64,000 bases of DNA from Natrinema hispanicum. GTDB taxonomy: Archaea; Halobacteriota; Halobacteria; Halobacteriales; Natrialbaceae. Where the stretch lies: contig NZ_SHMP01000007.1 in NCBI RefSeq assembly GCF_004217335.1, positions 124,001-188,000 on the forward strand. The letters run 5' to 3'. Each line of letters opens with the position of its first letter. Position 1 is the first letter of the stretch. Positions 17,482 through 26,953 of the stretch are shown here, one piece after another. The translations under genes were made by a program, and so were the position numbers. The notes under the pieces were generated by a model, which was given only the letters and a program-made list of their open reading frames with translations, was not told where the DNA came from and did no database searches.

Positions 17482-17841
17482 TCACTCGTCTGCTTGGTCG
17501 TCGAACTGGATTAGCTCTCGTTCCTCAAGTTGCATGAGGAAGTGAGCAAGCGTTTCGTTGACTGGTTCGACACGATCGGCGTCGTGTTCTTCGGCGACGA
17601 TCGATGCGATCTCAGAGACGGTATGATTGCCGTCGCAGTGGCGCCAAACGGTCGTCCCGACTGGATCCAGCGTGAGTTCGCGTTCACGGCTTGTCCCGAA
17701 GAGATCGAACAGGAACTGGTCGAGTCGATTTCGTGGGGATTTCGTCCACGTGATCGTGACTCGTCGGTCGCCATCACTGATCGTTACTTCCCAGTCGTCC
17801 GTGGTTCGTGTCGGGATAGCATTCGGCGCATGCGTGCTCAT
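17482..17841 (-). CDS. PqqD-like protein coupled to the OPT transporter
   Basis: A 119-aa protein starting at the ATG at 17841, which overlaps the OPT gene's TGA (ATGA). The C-terminal 75 residues match the PqqD winged-helix fold (LDPVGTTVWRHCDGNHTVSEIASIVAEEH, then LMQLEERELIQF). In PQQ and RiPP pathways PqqD-type proteins chaperone a precursor peptide for a radical SAM enzyme. No such enzyme or precursor is encoded nearby, so the domain may serve as an adaptor for the transporter. The N-terminal 40 residues form a separate beta-rich segment. Confidence 0.8.
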   Translation of the reverse strand: MSTHAPNAIPTRTTDDWEVTISDGDRRVTITWTKSPRNRLDQFLFDLFGTSRERELTLDPVGTTVWRHCDGNHTVSEIASIVAEEHDADRVEPVNETLAHFLMQLEERELIQFDDQADE

Positions 17842-19811
17842 GTATCGACCGTTTGGGGCCCGCGGAGGACACCGACAGTGAAGATTCCGACAAGGGCGAC
17901 AAGAGCCACAACGCCAAGGATCGTCTGTGTTTCGGCGCCGAACCCTAATGGGAACGGGGCACCGCTGGCCGCGCCGATCTCGAGGATGTAGAGCGCGCCG
18001 ATGACGATCCCCATGATCGCTTCGCCGGTGATCAGCCCAGCAGCGATAATCCGTCCCCGGTAGGTTGTATGTTCCTCGACGGTGCCGTCCTCGTCGTCGT
18101 TCCGCGCGACGTACCAGTCGATTCCAGCACGGAGCAGGCCGCCCAAGAAGATCGGCGTCGCGAGCGTGATCGGAAGGTAGATTCCGACTGCGAAAGGCAA
18201 CACTGGGACGTCCATGAGGATCAAGACGATCGCAAAGACGGCGCCAATGAGGATCATCCCCCATTGGGCGGTTCCAGTGAGAACTCCTTCAGAGATCAGT
18301 GCCATCATCCCCGCCTGTGGTGCGGGAATTGTCTCGCTCCCAATGCCGTACGCCTGATGGAAGAAAGACAGTACCCAGCCCGCAAAGAGGGCAGAGATTG
18401 CGATCCCAATCATCTGTGCGATCTGCTGATTGCGTGGCGTCGCACCAAGAAGATAGCCGGTCTTCAGGTCTTGTGAGGTGTCGCCTGCGACTGCCGCAGC
18501 GATCGCGACGACTGAGGCCGTGACAAGTACCACGACAGGATCGGTCACGCCGGTCGACTTCAGTGCTAGCGCGGCGATCAGGATCGTCGCAACGGCCATC
18601 CCAGAGACGGGGTTCGACGAACTCCCCACAACCCCAACCAGATATGCGGAGACAGCAACGAAGAGAAAGGCGGCAACAACAGCGATGACCCCGCCCAACA
18701 GTCCGACTTGAACCTGTGGAATTGCGACCAACGCGAGCGCGATCACGGCAGCCCCGATAACGACGAGCTTCATCGGGAGATCTCGCTGCGTTCGCCGCTG
18801 TTGCTCCGTTGCAGTCGTCGCGGAGCCGCGAAGATCGGCCATGGCTGTTGCGAGCGCATCGCGGATCGTCCCGCTCATCGAAAGAATCGCATAGAACCCG
18901 CCGACGATCATCGCGCCTGCACCGACGTAGCGGATGTACTCGTCCCAGACTGCGTTCGCCTGCGTCATAAGCGTCGCGTCGGCGGCCGCCTCCGGAACGA
19001 AGCCGCCCGTAATGAGCAGCGGGATTAACATCATCCAGGCGATCAACCCGCCGCCGAACACGTAGCCAGCAATCTTTGGACCGATGATGTATCCCACGCC
19101 GATCAGTGCGGGAGTGAAATCGCCACCGATGGCGAATCCACGAGTCTGACCCGCCGAAAAGGCCGTCTGAATGGTCGTCTTGAACGCAGCCATCCCGCTA
19201 GCCAGCCACATATAGACGAAACTCACGAAAAAGCCAAGCGAGATGAGCTTTACGCCCCCCTCGCCCTGTGAGCCAGCTTCGAGAACGTCTGCACACGCAG
19301 TCCCCTCCGGATAGGGGAGTTCCTCGTGTTTGTCGACAATGAGATATCGACGCATCGGGATCATAAAGAGAATCCCAAGCAGTCCGCCCAGAACTGCGAC
19401 CGCTGCGGTTCCGGCAATGTCGATGGGTTGATCAAGGAACGTGACGCCAGCGATCGTAAAGATCACGCCGGCTGCCAGCGCCTCGCCCGCGGACGTCATC
19501 GTCTGGACGATATTGTTCTCGAGGATCGTCCCGCCGATACCGGCGTTGCGAAGTGCGTAAAACACGCCCATGCTGATAACCGCAGCTGGGATCGAGGCGC
19601 TGATAGTCATTCCCGACCGCATCCCGAGATACATGTTCGCGGTCAACAGCACCACGTTGAGCGCAAGACCGATCAGGACTGCCTTGATCGTGAGTTCTGT
19701 GACGCTTTTCCCAGCGGGGACGGTTGGAGACGGGCCGTCTCTCGCTGTCTGTTCGTTCGCTGTGCGACTGTCGTTCGACGCGATTGTATCTTCCGATGGT
19801 CCGTGAGACAT
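17838..19811 (-). CDS. OPT family oligopeptide/metal-chelate transporter
   Basis: A 657-aa polytopic membrane protein with about 14-16 helices. Family markers include the N-terminal NMYLGMRSGMTISASIPAAVISMG, NNIVQTMTSAGEALAAGVIFT, the cytosolic PMRRYLIVDKHEELPYPEGTACADVLEAG stretch (the strongest OPT signature), and GDTSQDLKTGYLLGATPRNQQ. OPT proteins move small peptides or metal-chelate complexes by proton symport. It is followed by an overlapping PqqD-like gene. The ATG at 19811 is preceded by a divergent region shared with the trk operon. Confidence 0.93.
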   Translation of the reverse strand: MSHGPSEDTIASNDSRTANEQTARDGPSPTVPAGKSVTELTIKAVLIGLALNVVLLTANMYLGMRSGMTISASIPAAVISMGVFYALRNAGIGGTILENNIVQTMTSAGEALAAGVIFTIAGVTFLDQPIDIAGTAAVAVLGGLLGILFMIPMRRYLIVDKHEELPYPEGTACADVLEAGSQGEGGVKLISLGFFVSFVYMWLASGMAAFKTTIQTAFSAGQTRGFAIGGDFTPALIGVGYIIGPKIAGYVFGGGLIAWMMLIPLLITGGFVPEAAADATLMTQANAVWDEYIRYVGAGAMIVGGFYAILSMSGTIRDALATAMADLRGSATTATEQQRRTQRDLPMKLVVIGAAVIALALVAIPQVQVGLLGGVIAVVAAFLFVAVSAYLVGVVGSSSNPVSGMAVATILIAALALKSTGVTDPVVVLVTASVVAIAAAVAGDTSQDLKTGYLLGATPRNQQIAQMIGIAISALFAGWVLSFFHQAYGIGSETIPAPQAGMMALISEGVLTGTAQWGMILIGAVFAIVLILMDVPVLPFAVGIYLPITLATPIFLGGLLRAGIDWYVARNDDEDGTVEEHTTYRGRIIAAGLITGEAIMGIVIGALYILEIGAASGAPFPLGFGAETQTILGVVALVALVGIFTVGVLRGPQTVDT

Positions 19812-19945
19812 GTTCGAATCAGGCGGCCGTCCTCGTCACCCAGTGCCAAAAAACAACTTGAGTGTCACAACGGAGGGAATTTCCGTGGTGATGCACCGAG
19901 TTCGTGGGAAAGCGGTTCCGCGTTCAGGATTGGTGTAGTCAGTTG

Positions 19946-19960
19946 CAGCTATAAATACAG
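19946..19960 (+). promoter_or_regulatory. TATA box for the trkA-trkH operon
   Basis: CTATAAATAC at about 19949-19958 is a strong haloarchaeal TATA sequence on the plus strand. Transcription would start near 19976-19984, giving a leader of about 50 nt before the trkA start at 20031. Confidence 0.45.
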
Positions 19961-20030
19961 AGCGTTCTTCGGAAACGGATTGCTAGCCGGATAGGGCGAC
20001 TTATGAGATTTAGATTGAAACGTTACAGTG

Positions 20031-20714
20031 ATGCACTTCATTGTCGTCGGAGCAGGGAGCGTCGGCACTCTATTGGTAGATATCGCATCACGAACTCGAA
20101 ACGACGTGGTAGTCATCGAGAACGACACGACGAGAGCGAACGAGATTGCCAACAAATACGATTGTCTGGTACTCAACGACGACGCTACGAAAGAAAAAAT
20201 ACTCGAGGAAGCAGGCGCTGACCGAGCTGACGCCCTCATCTCGACACTCGAGTTGGACGCGACGAACCTATTTGTCTGTCTGCTCGCGACCGAACTCGGG
20301 ATTCCAACTGTTGTTTCTGTGCTACATCAGCCTGAACACCGAGAGCTGTTCCGCAAGATGGGTGTCAATGCGGTCAAAAGTCCTCACCAACTCGCCGCTG
20401 AATCACTGTATCGGACGGCACGACAGCCTGCGATTATCGACTACATGCCGGTTGAAGGCGATGCAGAAGTGTTCGAAATCGACGTCACAGAACAGGCTCC
20501 GATCGCGGGGCAGACTCTCAAGAAAGCTCGATCAGACGAGGTGATTCCTGACGATGTGCTTGTTGTCGCTATCGTCCGCGAGGACGGCAACGAGCCACAG
20601 ATCGCTCGCCCGACAACAGCGATCGAACCCGGTGACCGGCTAACCGTCTACTCCGAACGTGGAACTAATCCAGCAGTGACGGATATCTTCGGGTTCTTTG
20701 ACGATTATCAATGA
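20031..20714 (+). CDS. trkA: TrkA-type potassium uptake regulatory subunit
   Basis: A 227-aa protein with an N-terminal RCK/Rossmann domain (FIVVGAGSVGTLLVDIAS, acidic strand end VVIEND) and a C-terminal TrkA_C domain (about residues 140-220). It would bind NAD(H) or ATP on the cytoplasmic face and gate the TrkH channel encoded next. An in-frame GTG precedes the ATG at 20031 by one codon. Its TGA overlaps the trkH ATG (ATGA), so the subunits are translationally coupled. Confidence 0.9.
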   Translation: MHFIVVGAGSVGTLLVDIASRTRNDVVVIENDTTRANEIANKYDCLVLNDDATKEKILEEAGADRADALISTLELDATNLFVCLLATELGIPTVVSVLHQPEHRELFRKMGVNAVKSPHQLAAESLYRTARQPAIIDYMPVEGDAEVFEIDVTEQAPIAGQTLKKARSDEVIPDDVLVVAIVREDGNEPQIARPTTAIEPGDRLTVYSERGTNPAVTDIFGFFDDYQ

Positions 20715-22264
20715 GAAGTGACACGATCGCGCCTCTCGGACGGGATCTTGGCTGGATGCTTCGGGTTCTTGGTTGGCTGATTTTGGTATCGGTCGTCGTC
20801 CCGCTCGTCTGGGGGGAATACTACGCCATCCCAGGACTTGTGATCTCGGGGCTGGTACCGGTAGCGATTGGATGGGGACTCTCAACAGCGTTCGCTGATG
20901 CCGACAGTCCAGACAAACTGCATGGAATGATGATCGCCGCTACGGGCTGGTTCGCTATCGCAGTGTTCGGTTCGCTGCCGTTTCTCACGGTTGCCTGGAT
21001 TGCGACACTTACGCCGGGTGGACTCGGACTTGCAACGCCACCCCTGACGGAGAGTCTCACCGTCTTCACGAACCCACTGAACGCGATCTTCGAGAGTATG
21101 AGTGGATTCACTGGAACAGGATTAACGATGGCCGAAGACGAGAGTACGCTCCCACGGACGCTACAGTGGTGGCGGAGTCTGATCCAGTGGGTCGGCGGTG
21201 TTGGTGTGATCGTGCTTACGACGGCAATCCTTGCTCGTCCCGGAAGCGGGTCGTTGACGCTGTACAAAAGCGAGGCGCGGTCGCAGAAGATTCATCCCAG
21301 TATCGTCTCGACGGTACAAACGATCTGGTGGATCTTCCTTCTGTTTACGTCACTCTCGATTCTGTTGCTCTGGCTGGCCGGGCTGCCACCGTGGCAGGCA
21401 ATCAACCACGGTATGACCGCTATTTCAACCGGCGGATTCTCGGTTATCGACGGGTCGATCGGTGCATACGATAGCGTCGTCATCGAGGCTGTCTTGCTCC
21501 CGATTATGATTGCGGGCGGCATTGCATTTCCAGTCCACTATCTCGTACTTCAGGGGGACTTACGAGGACTTTATACGGATCTTCAGACGCGATGGTTGGC
21601 CGCAGTTCTCGTGGTTGGGTCGGTGTTTCTCTGGCTGTTGGTTTCGCCGGCGTACGATTCGGTCATGGAAGCGTTCCGATACGGCGTCTTCCAGTTCGTT
21701 TCAGCACTGACTGCCACAGGATTCCAGACGGCGACTGAACCGGCACCCCTCTCGCTGGCTGTCTGGCCCACAAGTGCCCTGCTCACGCTGGTGTTCGCGA
21801 TGGTCGTTGGCGCAGCAGCCGGTTCCACCGCCGGCGGAATCAAACTCATTCGGCTGATAATGCTGGTGAAAGGGATCCGATTTCGCGTCTCCTATGTTTT
21901 CTATCCCGACAGTACTGTCCACCGACTTTGGATTGACGACCGGGTCCTCGACGAAGAAGAAGGTCCCCGGGAATTCGGAGAAGCAGCGATCATTGCTCTC
22001 CTCTGGTTTGTGTTCCTTGCAACGAGCCTGTTCGTTCTCCTGATGACTCTCCCGAGCGAGACCTATCCCCTGGAAATGATCCTCTTCGAAATCGCAAGTT
22101 CACAAGGGAACATCGGCCTTTCGGCCGGGATCACTGGCCCCGAGTCGTTACCGACGGCCGGCAAGCTTGCATTCATCCTGAATATGTGGATCGGCCGACT
22201 CGAGATTATCCCGATCCTTGTCACACTTCGAGCACTCTTCTGGCGAGGTGGCATCTACGAATGA
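20711..22264 (+). CDS. trkH: TrkH family potassium transporter
   Basis: A 517-aa membrane protein with the four pore-loop selectivity filters: SMSGFTGTGLTM, AISTGGFSVI, ALTATGFQTA and SSQGNIGLSA. A long intracellular stretch around residues 380-410 follows the MLVKGIRFRVSYVFYPDS loop. It forms the K+ permease with TrkA. Potassium import is central to the salt-in strategy of haloarchaea. It lies in a three-gene operon with 4-nt overlaps at both ends. Confidence 0.93.
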   Translation: MRSDTIAPLGRDLGWMLRVLGWLILVSVVVPLVWGEYYAIPGLVISGLVPVAIGWGLSTAFADADSPDKLHGMMIAATGWFAIAVFGSLPFLTVAWIATLTPGGLGLATPPLTESLTVFTNPLNAIFESMSGFTGTGLTMAEDESTLPRTLQWWRSLIQWVGGVGVIVLTTAILARPGSGSLTLYKSEARSQKIHPSIVSTVQTIWWIFLLFTSLSILLLWLAGLPPWQAINHGMTAISTGGFSVIDGSIGAYDSVVIEAVLLPIMIAGGIAFPVHYLVLQGDLRGLYTDLQTRWLAAVLVVGSVFLWLLVSPAYDSVMEAFRYGVFQFVSALTATGFQTATEPAPLSLAVWPTSALLTLVFAMVVGAAAGSTAGGIKLIRLIMLVKGIRFRVSYVFYPDSTVHRLWIDDRVLDEEEGPREFGEAAIIALLWFVFLATSLFVLLMTLPSETYPLEMILFEIASSQGNIGLSAGITGPESLPTAGKLAFILNMWIGRLEIIPILVTLRALFWRGGIYE

Positions 22265-22500
22265 GTCGGCGTCACTACCGAAGTCGACTCCTTACCTGGG
22301 TACTAAACTCGGGTCCGGATGATCCAGTCTACAATCTCTATCTCATGCTTGGGCCGCTTCTGATTCTTTTCGTCGTCCTTGTCGGAAGGAATAGCATGAC
22401 GACGGTTCTTGTTGCCGGATACATCGTCGGATTCGTTGTCTACACGATTTACAACGTGTCCACGACTCTGGAACACCCCGACTGGGTGCAACATCCGTAA
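22261..22500 (+). CDS. Small two-helix membrane protein, third gene of the trk operon
   Basis: A 79-aa protein whose ATG at 22261 overlaps the trkH TGA. It has a basic N-terminus (MSRRHYRSRLLTW), two membrane helices (LYLMLGPLLILFVVLVG and TTVLVAGYIVGFVVYTIY) and a short tail. Tight coupling suggests an accessory subunit or stability factor of TrkH, but no family was recognised. Confidence 0.65.
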   Translation: MSRRHYRSRLLTWVLNSGPDDPVYNLYLMLGPLLILFVVLVGRNSMTTVLVAGYIVGFVVYTIYNVSTTLEHPDWVQHP

Positions 22501-22560
22501 CTACCAGCTATGGTAAACGGTGGGGTTCCATGGTTCCGCCGGGTTAGAATATTTATTGGT

Positions 22561-25047
22561 TTATCGATGAAGTAGTGCTGTCACTCGTTCGATTCCGGTT
22601 GCGTCAGACGCCACGACTCGATCCCACAGGAATAACGCAGGCGGAAGCGCAACGACAGATGCCACAAATGAATAAAACACGCTCAACGCGATCAAGATTC
22701 CGAAGTCACCAAGTACGGGCGTAATCGCGAGCGTAAGCGCCCCGGTTCCAATCGACGTCGTGAGCATACTCCCGGTGAGCGCACCACCAGTCCTCGACAA
22801 CGTCGTTGTAACCGCCGATAGCGTCTCCGGTTGATCATTGTATTCATCTACAAACCGATGGGTAAAGTGAACTGAATAATCGATCCCAAGTCCGATAGCG
22901 AACGAGAGAAGTAGCCCCGTTACGGCATTCAACGGCATATCGAGTAGCCGCATCGTGCCAAGCAGGGATGCAATAGCGATCCCTATCGGAAACACGTTGA
23001 TCAGCCCAATCCCCGGTCTCTGCTCGAGGACGGCATAAATGATCACGAGGAATACTGTTGAGAGAATAAGAGCAAGTACCATGCCCTGAATCGACGACAC
23101 GAAGAGAATGTCAGTGATCGCATTATAAATCAGGGGCGTTCCTGTAGCAGTTGCAGCATAGCGGAAGGAATCAGCGTGATCGGCTCCGTCCGCCGCGATT
23201 TCGTCCACCGTGGTCCCTGCTTCGATAGTGTACTCGATCTGTGCTGCTCGGCGATCGTCAGCCAAGTACTGTCGTGCCTCTGGACCTGCTGACGAAGCGA
23301 ACAGTTCGTCGTAGATCAAGTCGAGATTGCGGTCTGGAATTCCATTGTCATTCCGGTCGTTGCGGTCGATGAGAGCAGCGAACTCAGGGTCCTGTGCGGC
23401 ATGAGATCGAATGACCGTGACGATACTCTGCGATTCCACCTGTTCGTCCGACCCGACAGCGAACGTACTCGGCGGATCATTGTCTGGTCTGGCCAGCGCC
23501 TCGAGCGCGTGATCCTCTTCGAACGGCCCTTCGACATATATTGTGACAGACTGATCCTGATCAGTCACAAACCGGTCTTCGAGTAAGTTGAGCGTCTCAG
23601 TAGCGGTGTACTCACCAGGGGCAAACGGTTCCGGCACGTGTTCACCGTACCACGCCTCGTCTTCAGGTGGCAGGAAGTCCTCCTGTTCAAACGTCGTTTC
23701 GACGCCGGTGCCGTATGCACCCATTCCAGCCCCGAATATCAAGAGAATAATGACCAAGATCACCGGAGCACGCTTTCCGACAGTCGCTGACACAGCCAAG
23801 AGACGACCAAGCGAGGACTCCTCGGAGGCGATCGGTGTCGAGTTGAACTCCGGAACGCCATATCGAGTCCGGAGGCGATCGGCCCGAAGCTTCACCGCAG
23901 GTAAAAACCCAGCAAAAATAACGAACGCGAAGACAATCCCGACAGCTGCTGTGAGTCCCATCTCCCGCATCGGCTCGAGGTCAGAAAAGAGGTTCGCGCC
24001 AAAGCCAAACATTGCGGTAGCGGTGACGATGGAAAAAGCGATCGAGAGTTGGTTTATCGAAGTACGCATTGCGGGGACCGGATCGCAGCCTGAAACCTTT
24101 TCCTCCCGATAGCGGTTGATGATGTGTATCCCGAAGTCGACTCCGACAGCCAACAACAGGACTGGAACGATAATCATCTCCTGCCCGAACGGGATCCCGG
24201 CATAGCCGAGGAATCCGAACGTCCAGACGATCGTCATTAATAGCGCGATCAAGCCAAGCGCCAAATCAAACGGATCTCGGTAGGCAATGGCGAGGAATCC
24301 TAAAAGCAGCGCCACGACGACGGGCATAACCATCACGAACGAATCGCTGATGACGTCCTCGAGTTCGGAGTCGACAAGTCCGCTCCCGAACGCCCGGAGG
24401 TCTGCCGGTTCATCCTCTGCCAGCGTGTTGATCGTCGTCAGAATGCCATCCATATCCTCGTCATCGAACCCGGACGGGACATCGTGTTTGATAACCGTTA
24501 TGGACGCCGATGCCGATGCCTGGTTGCGGTTGAAATCCTCTGACACCAGCATCGAGAACTCACGACTCGCGCTTACCTCTTTGACCGCCTGTCGAATCTC
24601 CGTATCTGTTGCTCGGTCGACTGCTCGGCGCTGTTCGGCCGGCGTTTCGGCGGCAGGATCAAGCGCCTGTGCGACCATCGTCGCAGGCCCGTGTGCGGAC
24701 TCCATCCTGAGATCCGGCCGATCGTTGATCCGCTCGAGCAGGTGGAGCACGTGGAGAAGTGCTTCCTGAGTGAGGACATCGCTCCCGTCGTGTATCAACT
24801 GTGTTGTCTCGCTATCGGTTGTGAACGGTCCTCCGAACTCCTCGTCGACAGCATCTTGTGCTTCTTTGACTTCGAGTCCCTCTGAATACCTGTCGCCCAG
24901 GTCTGTTTCCGTCTCAACCAACGGTATGCCGGCGGCGAAAAGCGCAGTCCCGAGGAGAAACACGATAACGACTGCTCGAGGTCGGGAGACGATGAGTTCG
25001 GTAAGCTGTGAAATCGTCTCGTCAATCCGGTTTCCGATGCTAGTCAT
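22561..25047 (-). CDS. MMPL/RND-type transporter (HAE3-like)
   Basis: An 828-aa exporter from the ATG at 25047. It has the twofold RND architecture: helix 1, a large extracytoplasmic loop, helices 2-6 with AVGVDFGIHIINRYREE, a soluble linker, helix 7, a second large loop, then helices 8-12 with GLGIDYSVHFTHR. These two conserved Asp-containing segments are the proton-relay and helix-capping sites of the family. Archaeal HAE3/MMPL members are implicated in export of lipids or hydrophobic molecules; the substrate is unknown here. It stands alone and converges with the trk operon. Confidence 0.88.
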   Translation of the reverse strand: MTSIGNRIDETISQLTELIVSRPRAVVIVFLLGTALFAAGIPLVETETDLGDRYSEGLEVKEAQDAVDEEFGGPFTTDSETTQLIHDGSDVLTQEALLHVLHLLERINDRPDLRMESAHGPATMVAQALDPAAETPAEQRRAVDRATDTEIRQAVKEVSASREFSMLVSEDFNRNQASASASITVIKHDVPSGFDDEDMDGILTTINTLAEDEPADLRAFGSGLVDSELEDVISDSFVMVMPVVVALLLGFLAIAYRDPFDLALGLIALLMTIVWTFGFLGYAGIPFGQEMIIVPVLLLAVGVDFGIHIINRYREEKVSGCDPVPAMRTSINQLSIAFSIVTATAMFGFGANLFSDLEPMREMGLTAAVGIVFAFVIFAGFLPAVKLRADRLRTRYGVPEFNSTPIASEESSLGRLLAVSATVGKRAPVILVIILLIFGAGMGAYGTGVETTFEQEDFLPPEDEAWYGEHVPEPFAPGEYTATETLNLLEDRFVTDQDQSVTIYVEGPFEEDHALEALARPDNDPPSTFAVGSDEQVESQSIVTVIRSHAAQDPEFAALIDRNDRNDNGIPDRNLDLIYDELFASSAGPEARQYLADDRRAAQIEYTIEAGTTVDEIAADGADHADSFRYAATATGTPLIYNAITDILFVSSIQGMVLALILSTVFLVIIYAVLEQRPGIGLINVFPIGIAIASLLGTMRLLDMPLNAVTGLLLSFAIGLGIDYSVHFTHRFVDEYNDQPETLSAVTTTLSRTGGALTGSMLTTSIGTGALTLAITPVLGDFGILIALSVFYSFVASVVALPPALFLWDRVVASDATGIERVTALLHR

Positions 25048-26003
25048 GGACAATTGATGATTTTACTCCGTCGACAGGATAGCCATTCTCAGGAATATAA
25101 GTGGTCTTGATTGCAACGGAGGCCTGGTCGACACCTATACGGCGGCTCCACCTTCCCGAACCAACTAGACATGTTGATTCGACACGGCAAACCGGACAAG
25201 TGGTCACGGCTTCCAACGCCGTTGGACCTCCTGTATGCGGAAATAACCCTGCGACATCGGTCAGATACTGTTCGGCGACGGCAGAGCGAACACTCGGCGA
25301 TGTCGCCGGCATTATAGCGGCGGGAACCGGTCGGACCTTTCCCTGGTTCCTTCCCGACCATCTGTTTGCGCCTGAGCGAACAGAGAATCCGGCGCAGGCA
25401 CCCGTACGAGCATGCGCTATTATTAAAATTATTTGACCAAAACGCTTTCGATCATATCGCAAGCGGGCCTGGAGTCATTGACGTCTTCATCCACGTTTCA
25501 CGTGGGGTGGAAGTCAAGGACCTGCGATACATCCAGCCATGGGAGATATAATTCTGTATCTCTGCTAGAAAAGATGAAAAGGTGGTGAAACAGCTCTGTT
25601 GAAACCCTCAACAGGTAATAAGAAGAGCGCGTTGAATACAGAGGATGAGTGCAGCAGTACGATCTCGTTTGTTTCACACCGGAACCAGCGAACTATCCAC
25701 TCACTACAGGTGCGAATCTAACGCTGATACTTCTATCAGATTCCGGTTATATTGGTAGATCTATGATGAATTACTCAGTACAGTCCGTAGACTTAGTTAT
25801 CATGGTCAGCAACTGCGTTTTCCTGTCGGTGGTACTCCAGTGAAGTGAAGTGAAGTGATATTTAACTAGCTCTGGAATACCTGTCTAACGGTACTTCTTT
25901 TCCATTTTTGATTACTCAAATTATGGCTTCCTCAACGTACAAATCCAAGTGTCGTTATCTAAACAACTGCGGCAACTGACGAACGGACGTGGATCGAGAT
26001 CAG
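25048..26003. other. Non-coding accessory stretch with IS relics
   Basis: About 950 bp without a convincing gene. It holds a right-end-like hairpin on the minus strand (25468-25525), an IS-terminus-like CTCTGTTGAAACCC at about 25593, and the four-unit microsatellite (AGTGA) at 25839-25858. Open frames here have poor composition for this genome. Confidence 0.6.
25468..25525 (-). repeat. IS200/IS605-type right-end hairpin relic
   Basis: On the minus strand the stem TTCCACCCCACGTG, then AAACGTGGATGAAG and GACGTCAA resembles the right end of the TnpB element at 63437-63488, which also ends in GGATGTCAA. No tnpB lies upstream, so it is a solo end. Assignment rests on shape and terminal bases only. 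Confidence 0.35.
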
Positions 26004-26564
26004 TCAGTCTAACAGGCCAAGTTCATCGAGACGTGACGAGATAACGTCGAGTGCGCGGCCAGCATCCGCCGGTTCTTTTGCTCCTGTGACGACGACTTTG
26101 CCGCTACCGAAGATAAGGGTGACCACGTTGGGGTCGTCCATGCGATAGACCAGACCCGGGAATTGCTCGGGTTCGTATTCGATGTTTTCGAGACCGAAGC
26201 CGATGGCGATGGCGTTTAGATTGACTGCAGATCCGAGGTCGCCACTCGAAACGATATTTTGGATAGTGATTTCTGGATTAGATGGAACGTCGATACCTAG
26301 GCCACGGAGTTCATCGAATACAATGTTGAGACTTTCGTAGACGTCGTCGGTGCTTTTCGCACCCGTGCAAACGATCTTGCCCGACCGGAAGATCAGTGCG
26401 GCGGATTTCGGGTTCTGGGTCCGGTAAACTGCCCCGGGGAACCTCTCTTGGTCGTAGTCCGTTCCGTCGAGGTCTTCGGCGACCGCCTCGAGGTTGAGTT
26501 CCCGATCCACTCCAGTTGAAGCGACAACATTCTCTATCGTGGGAGAGTGTTCCGAAGTGATCAT
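26004..26564 (-). CDS. tbp: TATA-box-binding protein (TBP) paralogue
   Basis: A 186-aa TBP from the ATG at 26564. Two direct repeats of about 90 residues are evident: TIENVVASTGVDRELNLEAVAEDL and TIQNIVSSGDLGSAVNLNAIAI; ERFPGAVYR and EQFPGLVYR; ALIFRSGKIVCTGAKS and TLIFGSGKVVVTGAKE. Haloarchaea carry several TBPs, often on plasmids, which combine with different TFBs to select promoters. This one is therefore likely an alternative basal factor. The promoter is a perfect palindrome containing its own TATA. Confidence 0.95.
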   Translation of the reverse strand: MITSEHSPTIENVVASTGVDRELNLEAVAEDLDGTDYDQERFPGAVYRTQNPKSAALIFRSGKIVCTGAKSTDDVYESLNIVFDELRGLGIDVPSNPEITIQNIVSSGDLGSAVNLNAIAIGFGLENIEYEPEQFPGLVYRMDDPNVVTLIFGSGKVVVTGAKEPADAGRALDVISSRLDELGLLD

Positions 26565-26581
26565 GCTTATATGGAGAATAA

Positions 26582-26593
26582 GCATTTAAATGC
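26582..26593. promoter_or_regulatory. Palindromic TATA region of the tbp gene
   Basis: GCATTTAAATGC is a perfect 12-bp palindrome whose centre is about 23 nt before the ATG at 26564, the expected place for a leaderless TATA box. A symmetric TATA could be autoregulated by TBP or be an operator for a dimeric regulator. Confidence 0.5.
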
Positions 26594-26953
26594 GAAATAG
26601 GTGCTGATCTCTATGGGACCACTACGTGACGAAATATTCATTCAGCTTCTATTTTAACCCTCTGTATCTTCGAATACAAGGAAAAAGTATCGGCTGTGTC
26701 CTGTGTTTAAATTGCATTAGGTAAGTATGGGAATATAGGTTCGTTATTTAGCACGTAGTTTATGGTAATTATCGTATATTTTGATTGTCTCTCTGCTATC
26801 TTCTTGACCTATACTTACCGATCACTCCCCTTCCCAGATCGGCTCTCAGCCTGTGCCGCATTCGCGCTTTGCGCTCTGTATCCGGCAAGGTCGCCAAAAC
26901 CTATCACCGAATGAGGGTTTCAACAAGGCCGGTGAAGCTACAACACTGACCGA
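26594..26953. other. A/T-rich intergenic region, no gene seen
   Basis: About 360 bp between the tbp promoter and the alcohol dehydrogenase 3' end. It is notably A/T-rich at 26630-26800. It includes GGGTTTCAACAAGG near 26909, reminiscent of IS termini found elsewhere in the window. No ORF with plausible haloarchaeal composition. Confidence 0.5.

Noticed and set aside
19326..19994. A 222-aa open frame opposite the OPT gene
   Set aside because: Antisense to well-conserved OPT coding sequence; Arg/His/Cys-rich composition unlike haloarchaeal proteins.
25040..25462. Overlapping open frames on both strands upstream of the MMPL gene
   Set aside because: Composition is not protein-like (Arg/Cys-rich), there are no domains, and the frames overlap each other on opposite strands.
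25649..25843. 64-aa open frame in A/T-rich DNA
   Set aside because: No promoter, start context or host-like composition.
25839..25858. Tandem AGTGA units, CRISPR-like at first sight
   Set aside because: Only four 5-bp units without spacers; a microsatellite. No CRISPR array or cas gene in the window.
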